Assembly (NCBI GenBank): GCA_035578175.1
Contig: JAQMRL010000001.1
Coordinates: 58,241,553-58,305,552 of the forward strand
Direction: 5' to 3'
DNA length: 64,000 bases
Origin: Catonia carolina
Taxonomy: Eukaryota; Arthropoda; Insecta; Hemiptera; Achilidae
Numbering within the stretch: the stretch's first letter is position 1; each line of letters begins with the position of its first letter. Under the pieces are notes generated by a model, which made no database searches, was not told the origin of the DNA, and saw only the letters and a program-made list of their open reading frames with translations. The translations under genes and the position numbers were made by a program. Below are positions 11,277-23,300 of the stretch, piece by piece.

Positions 11277-11501
11277 TTAAACATTACCGGCCATTGATTG
11301 TTGGGTTAGCACTGTCTTCCACCCAAACTTTATAGTGAAACAACCAGAGTCAAAATAATGCATGGTGTTTGCAGAGCACTCTGTGCAAGAAATAGCAAAA
11401 ATATTATCACTGAGGTATAGTACAATGTAAACTTAGCTAGGTAGAGTGGTTAACCAGTTTTTTCACAAAATGTGGGTTAGCACTATCTTCCCCCTTCAAT
11501 T

Positions 11502-12295
11502 TTAGAATTATTTTTTTTTAAATTAAAGGAGAAATTTCAAAGAATAAGACTGTCAAATAGATGAGTTGAAAAGTGGAAATTTGTCAAATAGTTTTATCAA
11601 ATTATAAATTTTATTAATTAATAAAATGGTTCTTATTACTTTATACTGTTCGATGAATCATAAAAGGAAAACCAGTTAAAATTATTGTACTTTAAATCTC
11701 CAGTTATATAGTTATTTGTTATTTTTCACCATAAGAAAATAAAACAAAAAATTTTCAATAGCTTTAGGAAGTGATTTTTAATGACTTCTCTTTTTTATGT
11801 CTAGCTGCGTTAAGGAACTTACCTTTAAGCTCACATGACCTAGTTAAGAAAGTAGGTTGTGATGGGTATCAAAGAACTGAGTAGATTATTACAGCATTAA
11901 AATGTAAGCTTCCTACGTAACTATTCACGTCTACTTGATCTCTTTGGTAAATATATTCATGACCCAACAACCTTCACAATTAACAAGCTCTCGTCAACGA
12001 GAAACTTTAACTTAAAAGAAATAATCGCGATTTAAGGACGGACAGATTACCTGACACAAAGTACTACTTTTTAAACTTTGCTAAAATTTGTAACTATACA
12101 GCCATATAATTTTAAACACAGGAAAGTGAATGTAGAGTTATAAATCCAAGAAAAAAATGTACGTAAAATTTTTGACTTGACGGGAAAGTCTGTGTTGAAA
12201 AACACAAAAAATGGTTTTAGCTGATTTCATTACTAATTGACTAAGTTGCAGTCACAATTATTCTGAATGAAGTAGTGAAATTTTGACCATATGCC
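11502..12295. other. AT-rich noncoding stretch
   Basis: Nothing supportable apart from low-complexity A/T. A donor-like minus-strand match at about 11820 would imply a 17-nt exon and is not accepted. Confidence 0.45.
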
Positions 12296-12460
12296 TTTTT
12301 TGTGTACGTCTGACTGTTTTGCAATTACTGCAAATGCAGACGGTGAGAAGGATGAAAGATGAAGATAGTGATGAAAAAACTCCAGACCTAACCAGGAATC
12401 GAACCCGGTACCCCAGCGTAGAAGCCAGTTGCGCTAACCACTACGCCCACGGGCTGGCCA
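12296..12460 (-). mobile_element. tRNA-headed SINE, family with CCGTCTGCA tail
   Basis: On the minus strand the head starts at about 12460 (GGCCAGCCCGTGGGCGTAG), with box A GCGTAGTGGTTAGCGC (12446-12431) and box B GGGTTCGATTCC (12406-12395). The body carries CACCGTCTGCATTTGCAG and TAATTGCAAAACAGTC at about 12346-12315, then a short A-rich end. The same body follows a different tRNA head at 36611-36786. This is a SINE, not a functional tRNA gene: the anticodon arm is not well formed and a long tail is attached. Target-site duplication is uncertain. Confidence 0.8.
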
Positions 12461-15400
12461 TAAATCCCTTACAGCAGCAATACGTCATATATTTTTTAAA
12501 TTAATAATTGAAGTGTCACCATGGCAATTTCCACTAGTTTCTTCTCGATAAACTGCTGCATTCAAATTTTATACCTTTATTTTAGATTTAAGGTATTTTG
12601 ATGTGTTTTCATTTTATTGCCAGCCTTATTATTTATTTTAATTTAATACAGATTGCAGCACTACGAACATTTTAGTCAGGTATTGAAATCTGGCATGGAT
12701 TCCTGATTTAACATTCCAGAACCTAGTGTCTCCGCTTCTTTAATGTCTTATTTCCGAAAATTATACTTTAAAAGTATTGTTTTATACGTACTAAAACAAT
12801 CATATTCAATAGTAATTGAGATAAATTAATAATTTTTACACTGATTCAGCATATATTATTCCAGTAATATTTGCATCAATATGGAATTACTCAGCAGAAA
12901 AAGTTCCAAGGAGTTTAAAAGTTGGAAAGGCAAAAGATTTGTGAAAAAAATTTATAAAAGTTTTCTTAGAAAGTACACCTTAAGATTAATCCAGTTGCTA
13001 ATAAATATTGATTTGTTCTTTTTTCCTGTTTTGAATAAAGTTGAATGGAGGAAAGTCAATTGGTATTTGAAAAGCCTATTTCTTTGAAGCACTGCGTTTC
13101 ACTCTGCCCTGTTAAAGAAGTTGTGGAAGTGAAACAATAAAATTATGAAAATTTAAGAAACCAATCTCTTTGGGTTCTAATGAATTTATAAAATATAAGC
13201 TTCCTACCGTTTAAAAGAAAAAGTTTTTACTTTGGTCAGACTCTCCTTTTAACTGAAGCCAGTTAGCTTGAATTTCAAGATCATATACAGAGGACCACGT
13301 AAAGTGGTACAATTCAATTATATAGAAGAACGGTTTAACATAGAAAATTGAAACAAAATGTTTTCCTACTAAAGACACAGAGCGTTCCGTTAAGTGTCCA
13401 TACTAATTACGTTTATGGCCGCTATTTTAAAATGCGTAAATAGTTTTGAAATCTGTTTTCACCAAAATATTGAAGATTTAAATATGTTTACAATGATGAA
13501 GTGCACGAGAAGAGTTTACATTTTAAAATATTGAGCTTGGAGCTCATGTCCCTCAGTTTAGGGCACACTAGTATTTGAACGGGAACGGTTTTAGTTTTAA
13601 TGGATTCCTTGGGTATGATTTAGTGGGGAATAATTTTGTTTAACTTACTATTTTAAACTGTTCTTTCATAATTAAATTAACTGAATTGTACTTAATCATT
13701 CCTGTATAGTAGATCAAGAACTCGTTCCAGTGATGCTGGTGCTCAGTTTTGTGTAAAAATATTTAATACTTTGATTATTAGTTTATTGGTTTATGACTCA
13801 ATATTATTCTGTAAACGAACTGCCAGTCTTGAAATACTTAGAGTTGTATACTTAGGGTTGTAGAGTAATGTTCCTGTTTTAGAGTAAGTAGTTCGTTAGA
13901 TTTTACCTCTAATTTCTGCGGGTTTGGATGGTCAACAGTGATACATATTATATTGAATAAGCGATGATGATGTTTACACTGTAATAATAATCTGTAATGG
14001 TAACAATATAGTTTAAGTTCATTTACATTGCATATATCTGTAGCCACCGTGTGCATCTTACTATTTCATCGCAGTCAAGCAATTCTCTACCAGGGAAACC
14101 TTGTAGAATTGATAAATTATTCATAGTGTCCTCAAGAACAATCATAAATTTACCTCTACCTTCTACGTATTATAGTCATAGTTACATACAGCAAGTGCTA
14201 ATATCTAAACTTAATCCGTCGACAATGTCACAATAGATTTCATTTTTCTCAAAAAACCTCAGCTTCACACAATTTGTTTTTGAATTTCCAGCAGTTGCAG
14301 CCACTAGAAACTTTCAAATCGGATTATTGAAAAAATATTTACCTTTAAATAAAAATATTTCTAAGTTATTTAAATATAAACAAATATTTCGATTCATACT
14401 TACTGTCTGTCTAGTGAGCAATACGAGATCCGTATTTTCAAGATAAGGTAAGGATTAGAAATATCTCTCTCTAGTACTATTTTAAGACCAACAACCTGTT
14501 TTACTTTGTAACATCAGTTTATTAAATTATCTATTTTAAATTAGATGGTAACAGAAATATTTTTTTGCCTTTAGTTTTTATTTCGGTATTGTACTGTACG
14601 TAATACTGTACTGTATGTTAATGAGCTGCACAATTTTTGTATATGATACTTAATTTAAAAGGCGGTAAGGAATTTTACTTTTAGGAGACGAGTTATCCAG
14701 CGATACATTTTCCGTTTAGAACCACGGGTGTTGTTTAAACCAAGCGATCTCTGCTCCATTTTCGTTTTAGACGTTGTAGTACAGTAAGGAAGTTTCTTGT
14801 AGCTAGATCAACACGGGCTAGTTGGTTGGGATAGTTATCTAGTCGCTTCCGAAATTTACTATAAAAGGACGTGGTCAGTTCCTTTACTGTCAGAACTTTG
14901 AAATTTGAGTTAAGTTACTTTTTCTAAACGATTAAAAAACAAAATAAAGTATTTTTTTTAAATCGTCTCATTTAAATCAAAATGTAGTAAGGGTGGTATT
15001 TGGACGAATTTCATTTTTCTTAGAATCGAATTCTACTCCTGTAGTTCAGTTTAATTTGAACAATACCCTGCGGGCTGTGAATAATTTCGCTGGCTAACTA
15101 ACAGATTTATCATTTATAAATAATTGTTAAGATAATGTTATAGCCTAAGTATTGTAACCTTTGTTTGAGGTTCTTTAAGAACCGTTTTTAACAAACTCAC
15201 TTCACAATTGTTCACAAAACACTAACTCTGTATAAGGACTTTTTATATCAAACCACTACATTACTAAACTTTCTCGAAGAATAAAAATAATAACATAAAA
15301 ATTCAGAGGAATAAATAAACAGCGGAATATTCTACTCCATAGGCTACCAGAAACCGAACAAGTTAGGATGTAGATTGGCGGCGCCAGGAGAGCAATTAAT

Positions 15401-15589
15401 TAGTGTCAAACGCGAAGACCACTCACAAGCGCTGCATATTCAAAACAATCGTCCAGCCGGCATCAGTCAGAGTATTTAAATTTACGAGGAATAATAATTT
15501 ATCTGCAGACTATTACATATTTTACTTTAATTTGTATATAGATTGTTTTGTTATTTTTATGGTTATTGAGTGATGGTACCTACGTATAT
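12461..15589. other. AT-rich noncoding stretch with a promoter-like patch
   Basis: No recognisable gene. Open frames at 12881-13087, 13838-14056 and 14051-14236 have no motif or splice context. A TATA-like patch at 14862 and a 33-nt exon-like segment at 14415 are noted separately. The 15350-15470 block is less AT-rich (GGCGGCGCC at 15378) without a supportable function. Confidence 0.4.
14862..14895 (+). promoter_or_regulatory. Possible core promoter (TATA + initiator)
   Basis: TATAAAAG at about 14862-14869 is followed, at about the spacing expected in insects, by ACTGTCAGAAC near 14885-14895, which contains an arthropod-type TCAG initiator. No downstream open frame confirms a gene; the 5' UTR exon could be noncoding. 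It could be chance in AT-rich DNA. Confidence 0.25.
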
Positions 15590-15712
15590 GTATTGAATTG
15601 CGCACGTAATAAAAGGGTTATACAGATGGGCAAATACCAGACCTGACCGGAACCAAACCCAGGACCTCTGGTATAGAAGCCAGTTGCGCTGACCACAACA
15701 TCGAGGCCCCAT
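15590..15712 (-). mobile_element. tRNA-headed SINE
   Basis: The minus strand from 15712 (GGGGCCTCGATGTTGTGG) carries box A-like GTTGTGGTCAGCGCAACTGG and box B-like GGGTTTGGTTCC (15660-15649), then GGTCAGGTCTGG. The head closely resembles the SINE at 12296-12460 (TCAGCGCAACTGGCTTCTA in both). The tail is short and different. Confidence 0.7.
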
Positions 15713-16865
15713 GGGATTATAAGAATTATAATCGTTATACATGAACATAATATAATAGAATTATATGCATCGTATAAGGTCATTAACGTGAAAATAAATA
15801 AATAATATTTCTAGCACATTATACTAAGTAATGTAACATTACACAAATTACGTAGTAATAAAACCGGTAAAGTTGGTTACATTGAATTTTAAAAACAAAT
15901 ACTGACTTTAAACGCATCTACGGATTAAAAAATAAACTTTCATATAGTTCTAATTCTTTTTATTTCCAGAGCACTGTTACTTCTTTTTGTTGTATTGGCA
16001 AAGAATAATTGTTTGCAGTGTGTTTTTTTTGCAAAAAGCTTTACTTGATAAATGCGTGGAACATCTGTTCCAATGTTGTACTACTATAGCTATTTTTCTT
16101 TAGCTTAAAGTTTTCAGTTTTCCAGTACAAAAATAAACCACTAACGGGATAAAATTTTTCATTTAAATTCTGATATATTGCCAATTAAGAAAGTAAAGGA
16201 AGAAGGAATCATTTTAATTTTACTTAAACATATTACCTACTACCTGCAAAAAGCAGCTTTTTGTAGGTGCTCTTTTACAGGAGTGCACCACCCCTATAAA
16301 TTTCAAATACAAGATTGATTGTATCAGTCGTTTTTTTAAGGAAAATTTTAATAAAAATCGATACCTCTTAAACAAAGCAGGATAAATTTCAGAAATTTGA
16401 ACGATAAAGAAGTTTACAATCGTAGAAGACTCCAGCTTACATTTTCTCAGCAAGTAATAGGCCTCGGGGTATACAGTCGCGATAGAAACCTTATTGTTAA
16501 GCTAATAGTGAGTCACGAAAATCGCCATTGGTTCTTCTAAATTCAAATATCCAGCCGCACAAAGGGCGATAAAAATAGTTCTTTTAATGAAATTTAAATA
16601 AAACAATATTGACGTGAAATAAAAGCTAAGAGCAATAAAATTTAAACGTTATATTGAGAAAACCTTTCTCATTCTCTTGATGCTCGTACAAATTTTTATT
16701 GCTCTGTTTATTTATGAAAAAAATTACTGGTGTTTGTGATATTTTATCGGTTTTTAAACTTCAAATTATGGTACATTTTTTTATTTTTACACTGTTTTCA
16801 TTTTGTTCTAAGTACAGAAAGAATTATAATCAAAACCAAAAATTAAACCAGCTTTGTATTTTTTT
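15713..16865. other. AT-rich noncoding stretch
   Basis: No supportable gene, RNA or repeat. The minus-strand open frame at 16220-16453 shows no motif. Confidence 0.45.
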
Positions 16866-16889
16866 GCGTGTTACTGACTGGGCTAATGG

Positions 16890-17243
16890 CCAGTCTATAA
16901 CAAAAGTGACAATCGACTCATGGACATACTGTCCATCGCTTAACATTAAACGTATTGTGACACTTATCGCTAAGGTCCGTTTCGGGATCTAGGTTATTAA
17001 ATAATTATTACACTAAAGTTCACAATTACAAATATTTATTACACTAAACGATTTACAAAATAAATAATAAACTAATTATAATAAAGTAATACAATAAATA
17101 ACTTAATAATTTACTTAAAATAAATAATAAACAATAAATAATTTAATAATTTACTTAGCACTACTTACAATCAATTTTATAGAAAACACAAACATCAAAA
17201 CACAGAAACTGAATTCACAAAAACTGCACATTAACTTTACACA

Positions 17244-17292
<49 letters not shown>

Positions 17293-17570
17293 GACAGTAT
17301 AGCAATACCTCGGAACCGTTAACCTGAAATAACGCCCCGATAATCGCTCGTCAAAGATCAAACGAATACTAACTCACTGACCGCGCTCAGGGGTCTATTT
17401 ATATGAGAGGGGTTCAAAGAGACTTCTGGAACGGCACAGAGATTCTATCAATAATCTTTTTTAATAGTTCTCGAAAAGTCAAAACTGATGAACTGATATA
17501 AACAAGTAACAATACATCTATTGTAACTGGAAAGTGTTACAGGCCCCTTCCATAATAGTTGTACACAATA
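16890..17570 (+). repeat. Diverged dispersed repeat with internal (CA)n
   Basis: The left part (about 16905-17000) shares short blocks with 20752-20850 in the same order: CTTAACATTAAAC, TCGCTAAGGTC and TTTCGGG. The right part (17300-17330) shares ATACCTCGG(A/C)ACC with about 20650. Between them lie tandem AATAAATAATAAAC-like repeats and a (CA)n run (about 17246-17290). A GC-richer tail with TCTATTTATATG (about 17390) follows. It could be part of an LTR or other mobile element; the family is not recognised. Confidence 0.35.
17246..17290. repeat. (CA)n microsatellite
   Basis: An almost uninterrupted run of CA dinucleotides, more than 20 units long. Confidence 0.95.
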
Positions 17571-20170
17571 CCCTTTTATAAGTAGACTTTTTTTATTGTT
17601 ACTATTGTATTATTGTTACTTTTGTCCTATTATTCCTTTTTCACTCTATTATCTACTCTGTACCAGTTCATGAAAACACTAGAATCTTCGCGAACCATCC
17701 TATTCTTCGATGTTGTCACAGTATATTTACTTTATAAACTGTATTATGAAACCACAACAACCAATAAAACCTTCTATTTCAAAACGTTCAAACAAAATGT
17801 AATAGATGTACAGGCACCTTTTTACTTTTCGGTATAGTATTTGCCAAATACATAATATAGTTATATTATTTTTTACAAATTGTTATCATTTTGGAAAACT
17901 ATTTTATACAAATTATTATTGACGAAATACGAACAAATTTTTTTCCAGACAACATTAATAATACAAATTTACCACATAATTCTAAATAAGCAATTATTAC
18001 CTAGTAGCTTAAACAAAATTATAGTTTCTAAATAATTAAATTTAAAAAAAATTGGTTTAATTAAAATAATGCACTCGTATACCGAATTCTTTTGTAGTTT
18101 TAAAAGTTTTTTCTGCGTAAAATAACTGATAAAAATATACGAAGATTAATTTATCATAATGAAAATTTCAATATTTTCTTGTAAATTTCAATATTAAACT
18201 CAAAATATTAAGACCTTAAGAAAAGTTTGTGAGTACTGTAATCATCTAATACCAAAACAAAAGAATATTCTTTCCAAGAACTTCACCTGTTAGAGTACAA
18301 TCAATCAAAATGTTGTTCAGTTTAGATTTAACCCTAACTGCCGTAAGCAACGCTTCTCTTTCCCGTCACTTATATGACTCGTCTCAAGGATAACATCCTT
18401 CTACCAGTGACACCTGAGGCTACTTCAAATACCTACTAGATCTACTAAAAAGATAAATCACAAAGCCAAACAACTAAATTTAATCAGAAAAATTTCATTT
18501 ATTTTCAATTCGTAAAACTTAATAGTTCTTTTTGTTAATTGTTTATTTTCATTTACTTTTTTTATATGAATCTAAAAAGACGTTAAAAAATAAATTTTAA
18601 ATTTTCCGTTTAATTCATTTTATTTCCTTCATAATGTAAATTTCACTGCATAATTTTAACTTTACGCATTAGTAATAAAGAGAGTAGTGCAGTATCATTA
18701 AGATGGAATTTATGTAAAAGAGTTTTACATAATTGTGGGGAATTCTAGCTTTCTGTGCTTTCCAGAATTTACACCAGTTTTCAACACGTTGCATGCGTTG
18801 GGGTGTTTTAGACAAGAAAAAATTAAGAAGTTAAAGAAAATATATTTCTAGTCATCTAACGCACAAATATGCATGCATCAAATTAAACAGAAATTTAAAA
18901 AAAATAACTAAAATAAAGAAAAAGTTCAAGTTTTCAAATATTTCTCGGCACTTATCCCTTGAAGTATAAGAATATCTTATGTACTTTTAGACTTTTCGTT
19001 TTACTGATTAGTATTTTAGCGTTTTATTTCCCGTAGTTTCAAAAACATTTCATTCATATGCTTTGGGGTTTTCTCGCTTTCCATAATTTTCTTGTTTTCA
19101 AAAATTATACTCGAAAATAAACGTTCTGGGATGGGGAAAAATAAAATACGAAAAAGTAAGAGTGTTGCAATGAATTAAAGTCGGCTCTAGTCCTGAAAAA
19201 AATGTTGTAGAAGAAACAATTTTATTAATATCTTTACAATGCCATAGAACCCACCCATGACTATAAAATTATTATGGAACTGTGATACGTTTCAACACAA
19301 CTAAAGGGACTTTATATGAATACAGAAGTACGTAAGTCTATTGTAATAACTGGGTCTTATTCGATAGGCCTACTCACAAAGATTTTAAAGAAAATTCTGA
19401 GGCATGACAATGAGTGTAATTTTCAAAACTTTTGATTAGTTCTTCCTGCATATGCAAATCTTCTTCAAGATCATTGCCTTATTATTACATATATTACCTT
19501 ATTGCATTTATTATTCACTCAAAATAATGTAAAAATGTAATATAAAAAATTTAACTTTTTCATATAATCGCTTTAAGTACTGCGAATAATATAGATTTAG
19601 TTATTTCACTGACGGTCAACAATAATCAGTAAGAATACGAGTTTTGTATTAAATCGTGAATAAAATATCATCCTTCTTTGGAGTCGTATTTCAGAAAACA
19701 CTATAATAATATCATGAAATATCTTCCCTGGAAATACGGAATATTTTCAGCACTTCTGCATTGAACTAACTCGTTTAACTGTACGTTTCCAGTAGTATAC
19801 CTTAATAATAATAGTTTATAGTTTCTAGTAAATTTTTATTTTTTCATATAACACTGTAAATACACTAAAAATACATCGTTTTCAGATAATATGCGGAACA
19901 ATTGTAACTACCATCAGAAAAAAAGGCTCACAAACACACGTTGATGATATTTTATAACGTTATGACATTCCGGACTTCTGTATGACAGCGAAACTTCGGA
20001 TCTTACAGGGAGAAGGAATTATAAATTGTAATCTGTAGAGTTGCGTTTTTTCGAGTGGTCAAGGTTTGTACAAGGGAGAAGAGAATTCAAAACTGCGATG
20101 TAAAGGAAAGTTACAGGCAATATGTGTAAACGAGAGAATTAGTTGTTATCGCAATAAATGAAAGAAACAT
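17571..20170. other. AT-rich noncoding stretch
   Basis: Nothing supportable except a short perfect hairpin at about 18709-18731 (TTATGTAAAA, loop GAG, TTTTACATAA). The open frame at 17613-17837 has no motif. Confidence 0.45.
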
Positions 20171-20639
20171 CTTCAAAGAATGAAGAAGACAAAATTGTAA
20201 AATAGCTTCTTAGATAGAGGCTAGAGGAAAGACTTCTATAATGCTGGTATAATTTATTTCAATTACAGCATTTTCATAAAAGATAAAACATTTTGATACA
20301 TGAACTGTCTAAATGGAGTACACAGTGAAGAGAAGGAGGAGAAAAAGTTTGAGTCCACACAAGTTCGCGAACATTAGTTCTTAAACTCAGGACTGTTGGT
20401 CAAGAGTAACCTGATTGCAGTGAGTTTAATCAGTATTTCAACTAGTTACGATTACCTGTGAACCGATTGCTCTCACAAACTTACAAATTAAAAACAGTGA
20501 AGTTTTGATTAACAACTGCTTCACTCTTAAACGTTGATATTCTTAGAGGACGAGCGTAAGTGAACTACTTCTCTTTTAGTATCCTGAGAATGCAATATCA
20601 AGATCATACCAAAGACTGAACACTAAGAGAACCTTACGC

Positions 20640-20850
20640 TGTTATGAACAGTACCTCGGCACCAATTTTGAGTCATTACACAAACAAGACTAACTCATTA
20701 AGACACCTTGTCAACCGACAAATAATACTTAGACATAGTTTACAAATACAACATTCTCGGGCTCAACATTAAACAGTATGTTTTTGGAAATACATAGTCG
20801 CGATAACCGCTAAAGTCATTAACGACTATTTCGGGTTGAGAATAATTAAG
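20640..20850 (+). repeat. Second copy of the 16890-17570 dispersed repeat (partial)
   Basis: It shares AACATTAAAC, CGCTAAAGTC and TTTCGGG blocks, and an upstream TACCTCGGCACC, with the 16890 copy. Spacing differs and identity is low, so only common origin is suggested. No termini or coding sequence are seen. Confidence 0.3.
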
Positions 20851-21074
20851 GTAATAATAACTTTTGATTACTTCCAGTCTTAAAGGGCAATTAAATTAAG
20901 GATATTGAACTAAGCAGTCATGCACGCTAATACCTGAGCCACTGAGTCGATCATGCATGAATTATATTAATTATGGAAAGTTATTTTCTTTTATTCAAAA
21001 CCAAGTTATAGAAACCAGTCATTACCACAACTATTATTATTTTTACTATCTTAATGTAACTTAATCGCTTCACA

Positions 21075-21091
21075 TTTTTTTTTTTTTTTTT
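21075..21091. repeat. Poly-T tract (17 nt)
   Basis: An uninterrupted T17 run. It could be the poly-A tail of a minus-strand retroposon, but no element body is recognised on its right. Confidence 0.6.
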
Positions 21092-21789
21092 GCTTTTCTT
21101 AACGAAATAAATATAAAACATTTTCTTTCGTTTATAACCTCATTTTTAGTTTTTGTTTTCTATTTTAAACATTTAACAAATTTAAAATGTCATTTTCAAT
21201 CTTATACTTGAAAACTTTTTGTTAACAAAACTTTCTTGTTTCAAAGAGTATTTAATTAACTTTTTTAATAATTTACAATTTCAGTTTTATATTCTGAGCA
21301 GTAAATTATATATTAATGGTATCTTTAACTTTTGTTTTATTTTTCTGTTATATTTTTTCTCCTTTGTAACTTTATAAATGAAATTTTGAATAGATATTTC
21401 CTTGTAAACCATGCTAAAATATTTTAATTTACTGTTAACGATTAAATATATAATAATTAAGAAACACCGCATTAGTTATACGCGTACTTTTAAATATACA
21501 GATCACTTTAGTGAAATGCCCGTGTTATTTTTGTTATATATTTTTATGGCCATCTCCCCTGATAGCCATCCCGTCCCACCACGAAGAAATTTCTACTCTA
21601 TCCAGAGAAGCGGGTGACCAAGCTTGATGTAGAAACAAGTACCGTCAATAAAACCCTTAGTGACTTAATCCACTTGACCTATCAGGGAGGCAATATACAG
21701 AAAACAACCCTACGATTCGTCAACGAAAGTGGTAATTTTGAGTAACTACACCTAATATTAGCTAATACTATGATATAATAATTACATAA

Positions 21790-22560
21790 ATACATTATTA
21801 TTTTCAGATGATCAGGTTTTAGTAGCAGAGTCTGAACACGATCTACAGGAATGGGTTTATAATTTAAGCAAAATATCTCAAGATTATAACGTTTGGATTT
21901 TCACTGCGAGAACAAAATTGATAGCTTTTTGAAAGAAGAATCCCGTAAGAATAAAAATAGTTTTTAAGGGTACCTGATAGAATAGGTACAGAATTTTAAA
22001 CACCTGGGATTTGACTTAACCTATGACAGGAAAGCATATAAAGAATGAATCATAAAGAAAAATGAATGGAGAATGAATCATAATGTATATAAAGAATGAA
22101 TACTATGCTGAATCGTTTTCAGCATATTTCTGTGGAACAATAAACAGATCATTTGGTAAAAGATTTCGGAAAGAGACTCAGTTGAAATTTTATAAGTTTA
22201 TGGAAGTTCCAGTATCCAGTAAGTCCTGGGTATTTGAGGAAAAGAAGAAAGCCAGAACCAGGCGGCGGAAATACGGTTCTTGAGACAAGCTAGAGGGTAT
22301 AGTTTGATAGATCACATAAAGAATGATGAAATTAGTGCCCATTTAATGACTCCTATCTCTCAGAAAAGTTGGCACGAGCAGAAATAAATGGGAGGAGCAT
22401 TTGATACGAGTGAGTGAGTATCGATAGGCGAAACAGGAATTGAACTACATTCCTAGTGACAAAGAAATGTGAGTAGGCCGCAAAAAAGATTTACAGTGGA
22501 GTCGGAGAAGGTTGGAAAGCCATAATCTGTTATAAGAAGAAGAAAAAACCACGAGATAAT
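21790..22560 (+). mobile_element. LINE ORF2 remnant: RT palm to C-terminus
   Basis: The reverse transcriptase catalytic motif reads FSDDQ at 21801-21815 (usually FADDQ), followed by VLVAESEHDLQEWVYNLSKI, a KTK-like block, then QNFKHLGFDLTYDR (about 21990-22030). CGTINRSFGKRFRKETQLKF lies at about 22131-22190, with FYKFMEVPV after it, then the degraded tail with NYIPSDKEM and VGRKKDLQW (about 22440-22500). The order and motifs match LINE proteins with CGTIRR...KFYKVMAVP-type tails, common in insects. Stops and frameshifts throughout mark it as dead. The right end is near an AGAAGAAGAAAAAACC run at about 22540. Confidence 0.8.
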
Positions 22561-22669
22561 TTTTTGAGTAATATAGTACATTAATGAAAACTTCAAAACA
22601 CTAAACCTTCCAAAACTTAACCTAAAATATACGCACACCTTTAAGTCCTGAATACTATTATTATCAAGG

Positions 22670-23300
22670 TATATCAAAGATTTGTCGAAGTTAAGGAATT
22701 TCAGTACTTGGGGAATGTCTTAAAAAACAAAACCGTAACGAGTGACTTCATGTAAGAATGAATTCAACTGGAAAATACAGCCTACTTTTTGAATGTAAAA
22801 TTTTTAAGAATAAATTAATAAGTGTCAACACAAAAATGTAAATATATAAATGTTTGTGGTCCTCAGTTGTCACCTACGGCTGTGAAACGTGGACTATGTC
22901 AGAAATAAATTGCAACATACTGAAAAGGTATGAAAGAAAATTTTAAGGAGAATGTTTGAACTGGTAAAAAAGAAGATGACTGAAGAGTACGTAAAAATTA
23001 AGAACTGGATACTCTCATAGAAGCAGGGACATAGTCCGTTCCATAAAGGCCCAAAAATTTAGATGGTTAGGGTACATTGAAAGATCAACCAGGATGGTTA
23101 ACGTGGAATGAAAGAAAAGACGTAGACTATAATAAAAAAGAGCGTCCTAGAAAGAAGTTAATGGACAATCCTATGAATGATTAGATTTTGATGGGTGTGA
23201 AAGGATAGAGGGCGCCAGCAACTAGCAGAGAGAATTGGAAGAGATTGTGGAGTCAGCCAAAGCCCACCAAGGACTGAAAAACACATGATGATGTTGATTA
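22670..23300 (+). mobile_element. Second LINE ORF2 3' end, different copy, with TGATGATG tail
   Basis: Directly downstream of the previous element, in the same orientation: VKEFQYLGNVLKN (about 22690-22730), SYGCETWTMSE-like sequence (22870-22905), a RMFEL/RRMF block, ELDTLIEAG (about 23005), FRWLGYIERS-like (about 23060-23085), RPRKKLMDNPMND (about 23140-23180), GVKG and ENWKRLWSQ...KPTKD (23230-23275). This is the usual C-terminal order of RTE/CR1-like LINEs in insects. It ends with ACATGATGATGTTGATTATT, reminiscent of the short-unit 3' tails of RTE-type elements. Numerous frameshifts; inactive. Confidence 0.8.

Larger units (their letters stand above)
9571..11501 (-). mobile_element. 1.93-kb TIR DNA transposon with reiterated subterminal motif
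   Basis: Left end 9571-9608 and right end 11470-11501 are inverted repeats: AATTGAAGGGG..., then GAAGA(C/T)AGTGCTAACCC and ACAT, with a 4-base difference inside. The core GTGCTAACCC recurs inside in both orientations: 9595, 9799-9808, 9841-9850, 10936-10945, a variant at 11130-11139, 11303-11312 (extended to GGGTTAGCACTGTCTTCC) and the right end. Subterminal repeats of this kind are typical transposase-binding sites of cut-and-paste elements. Minus-strand coding remnants lie at 11276-11148 and about 10450-10140. No perfect target-site duplication is visible (flanks TATTTTAC and TTAGAATT). The superfamily is not recognised; the element looks inactive. Confidence 0.75.

Noticed and set aside
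12380..12460. Functional tRNA gene
   Set aside because: Boxes A and B are good, but the anticodon arm is poor and the sequence continues into a SINE body shared with 36611-36786.
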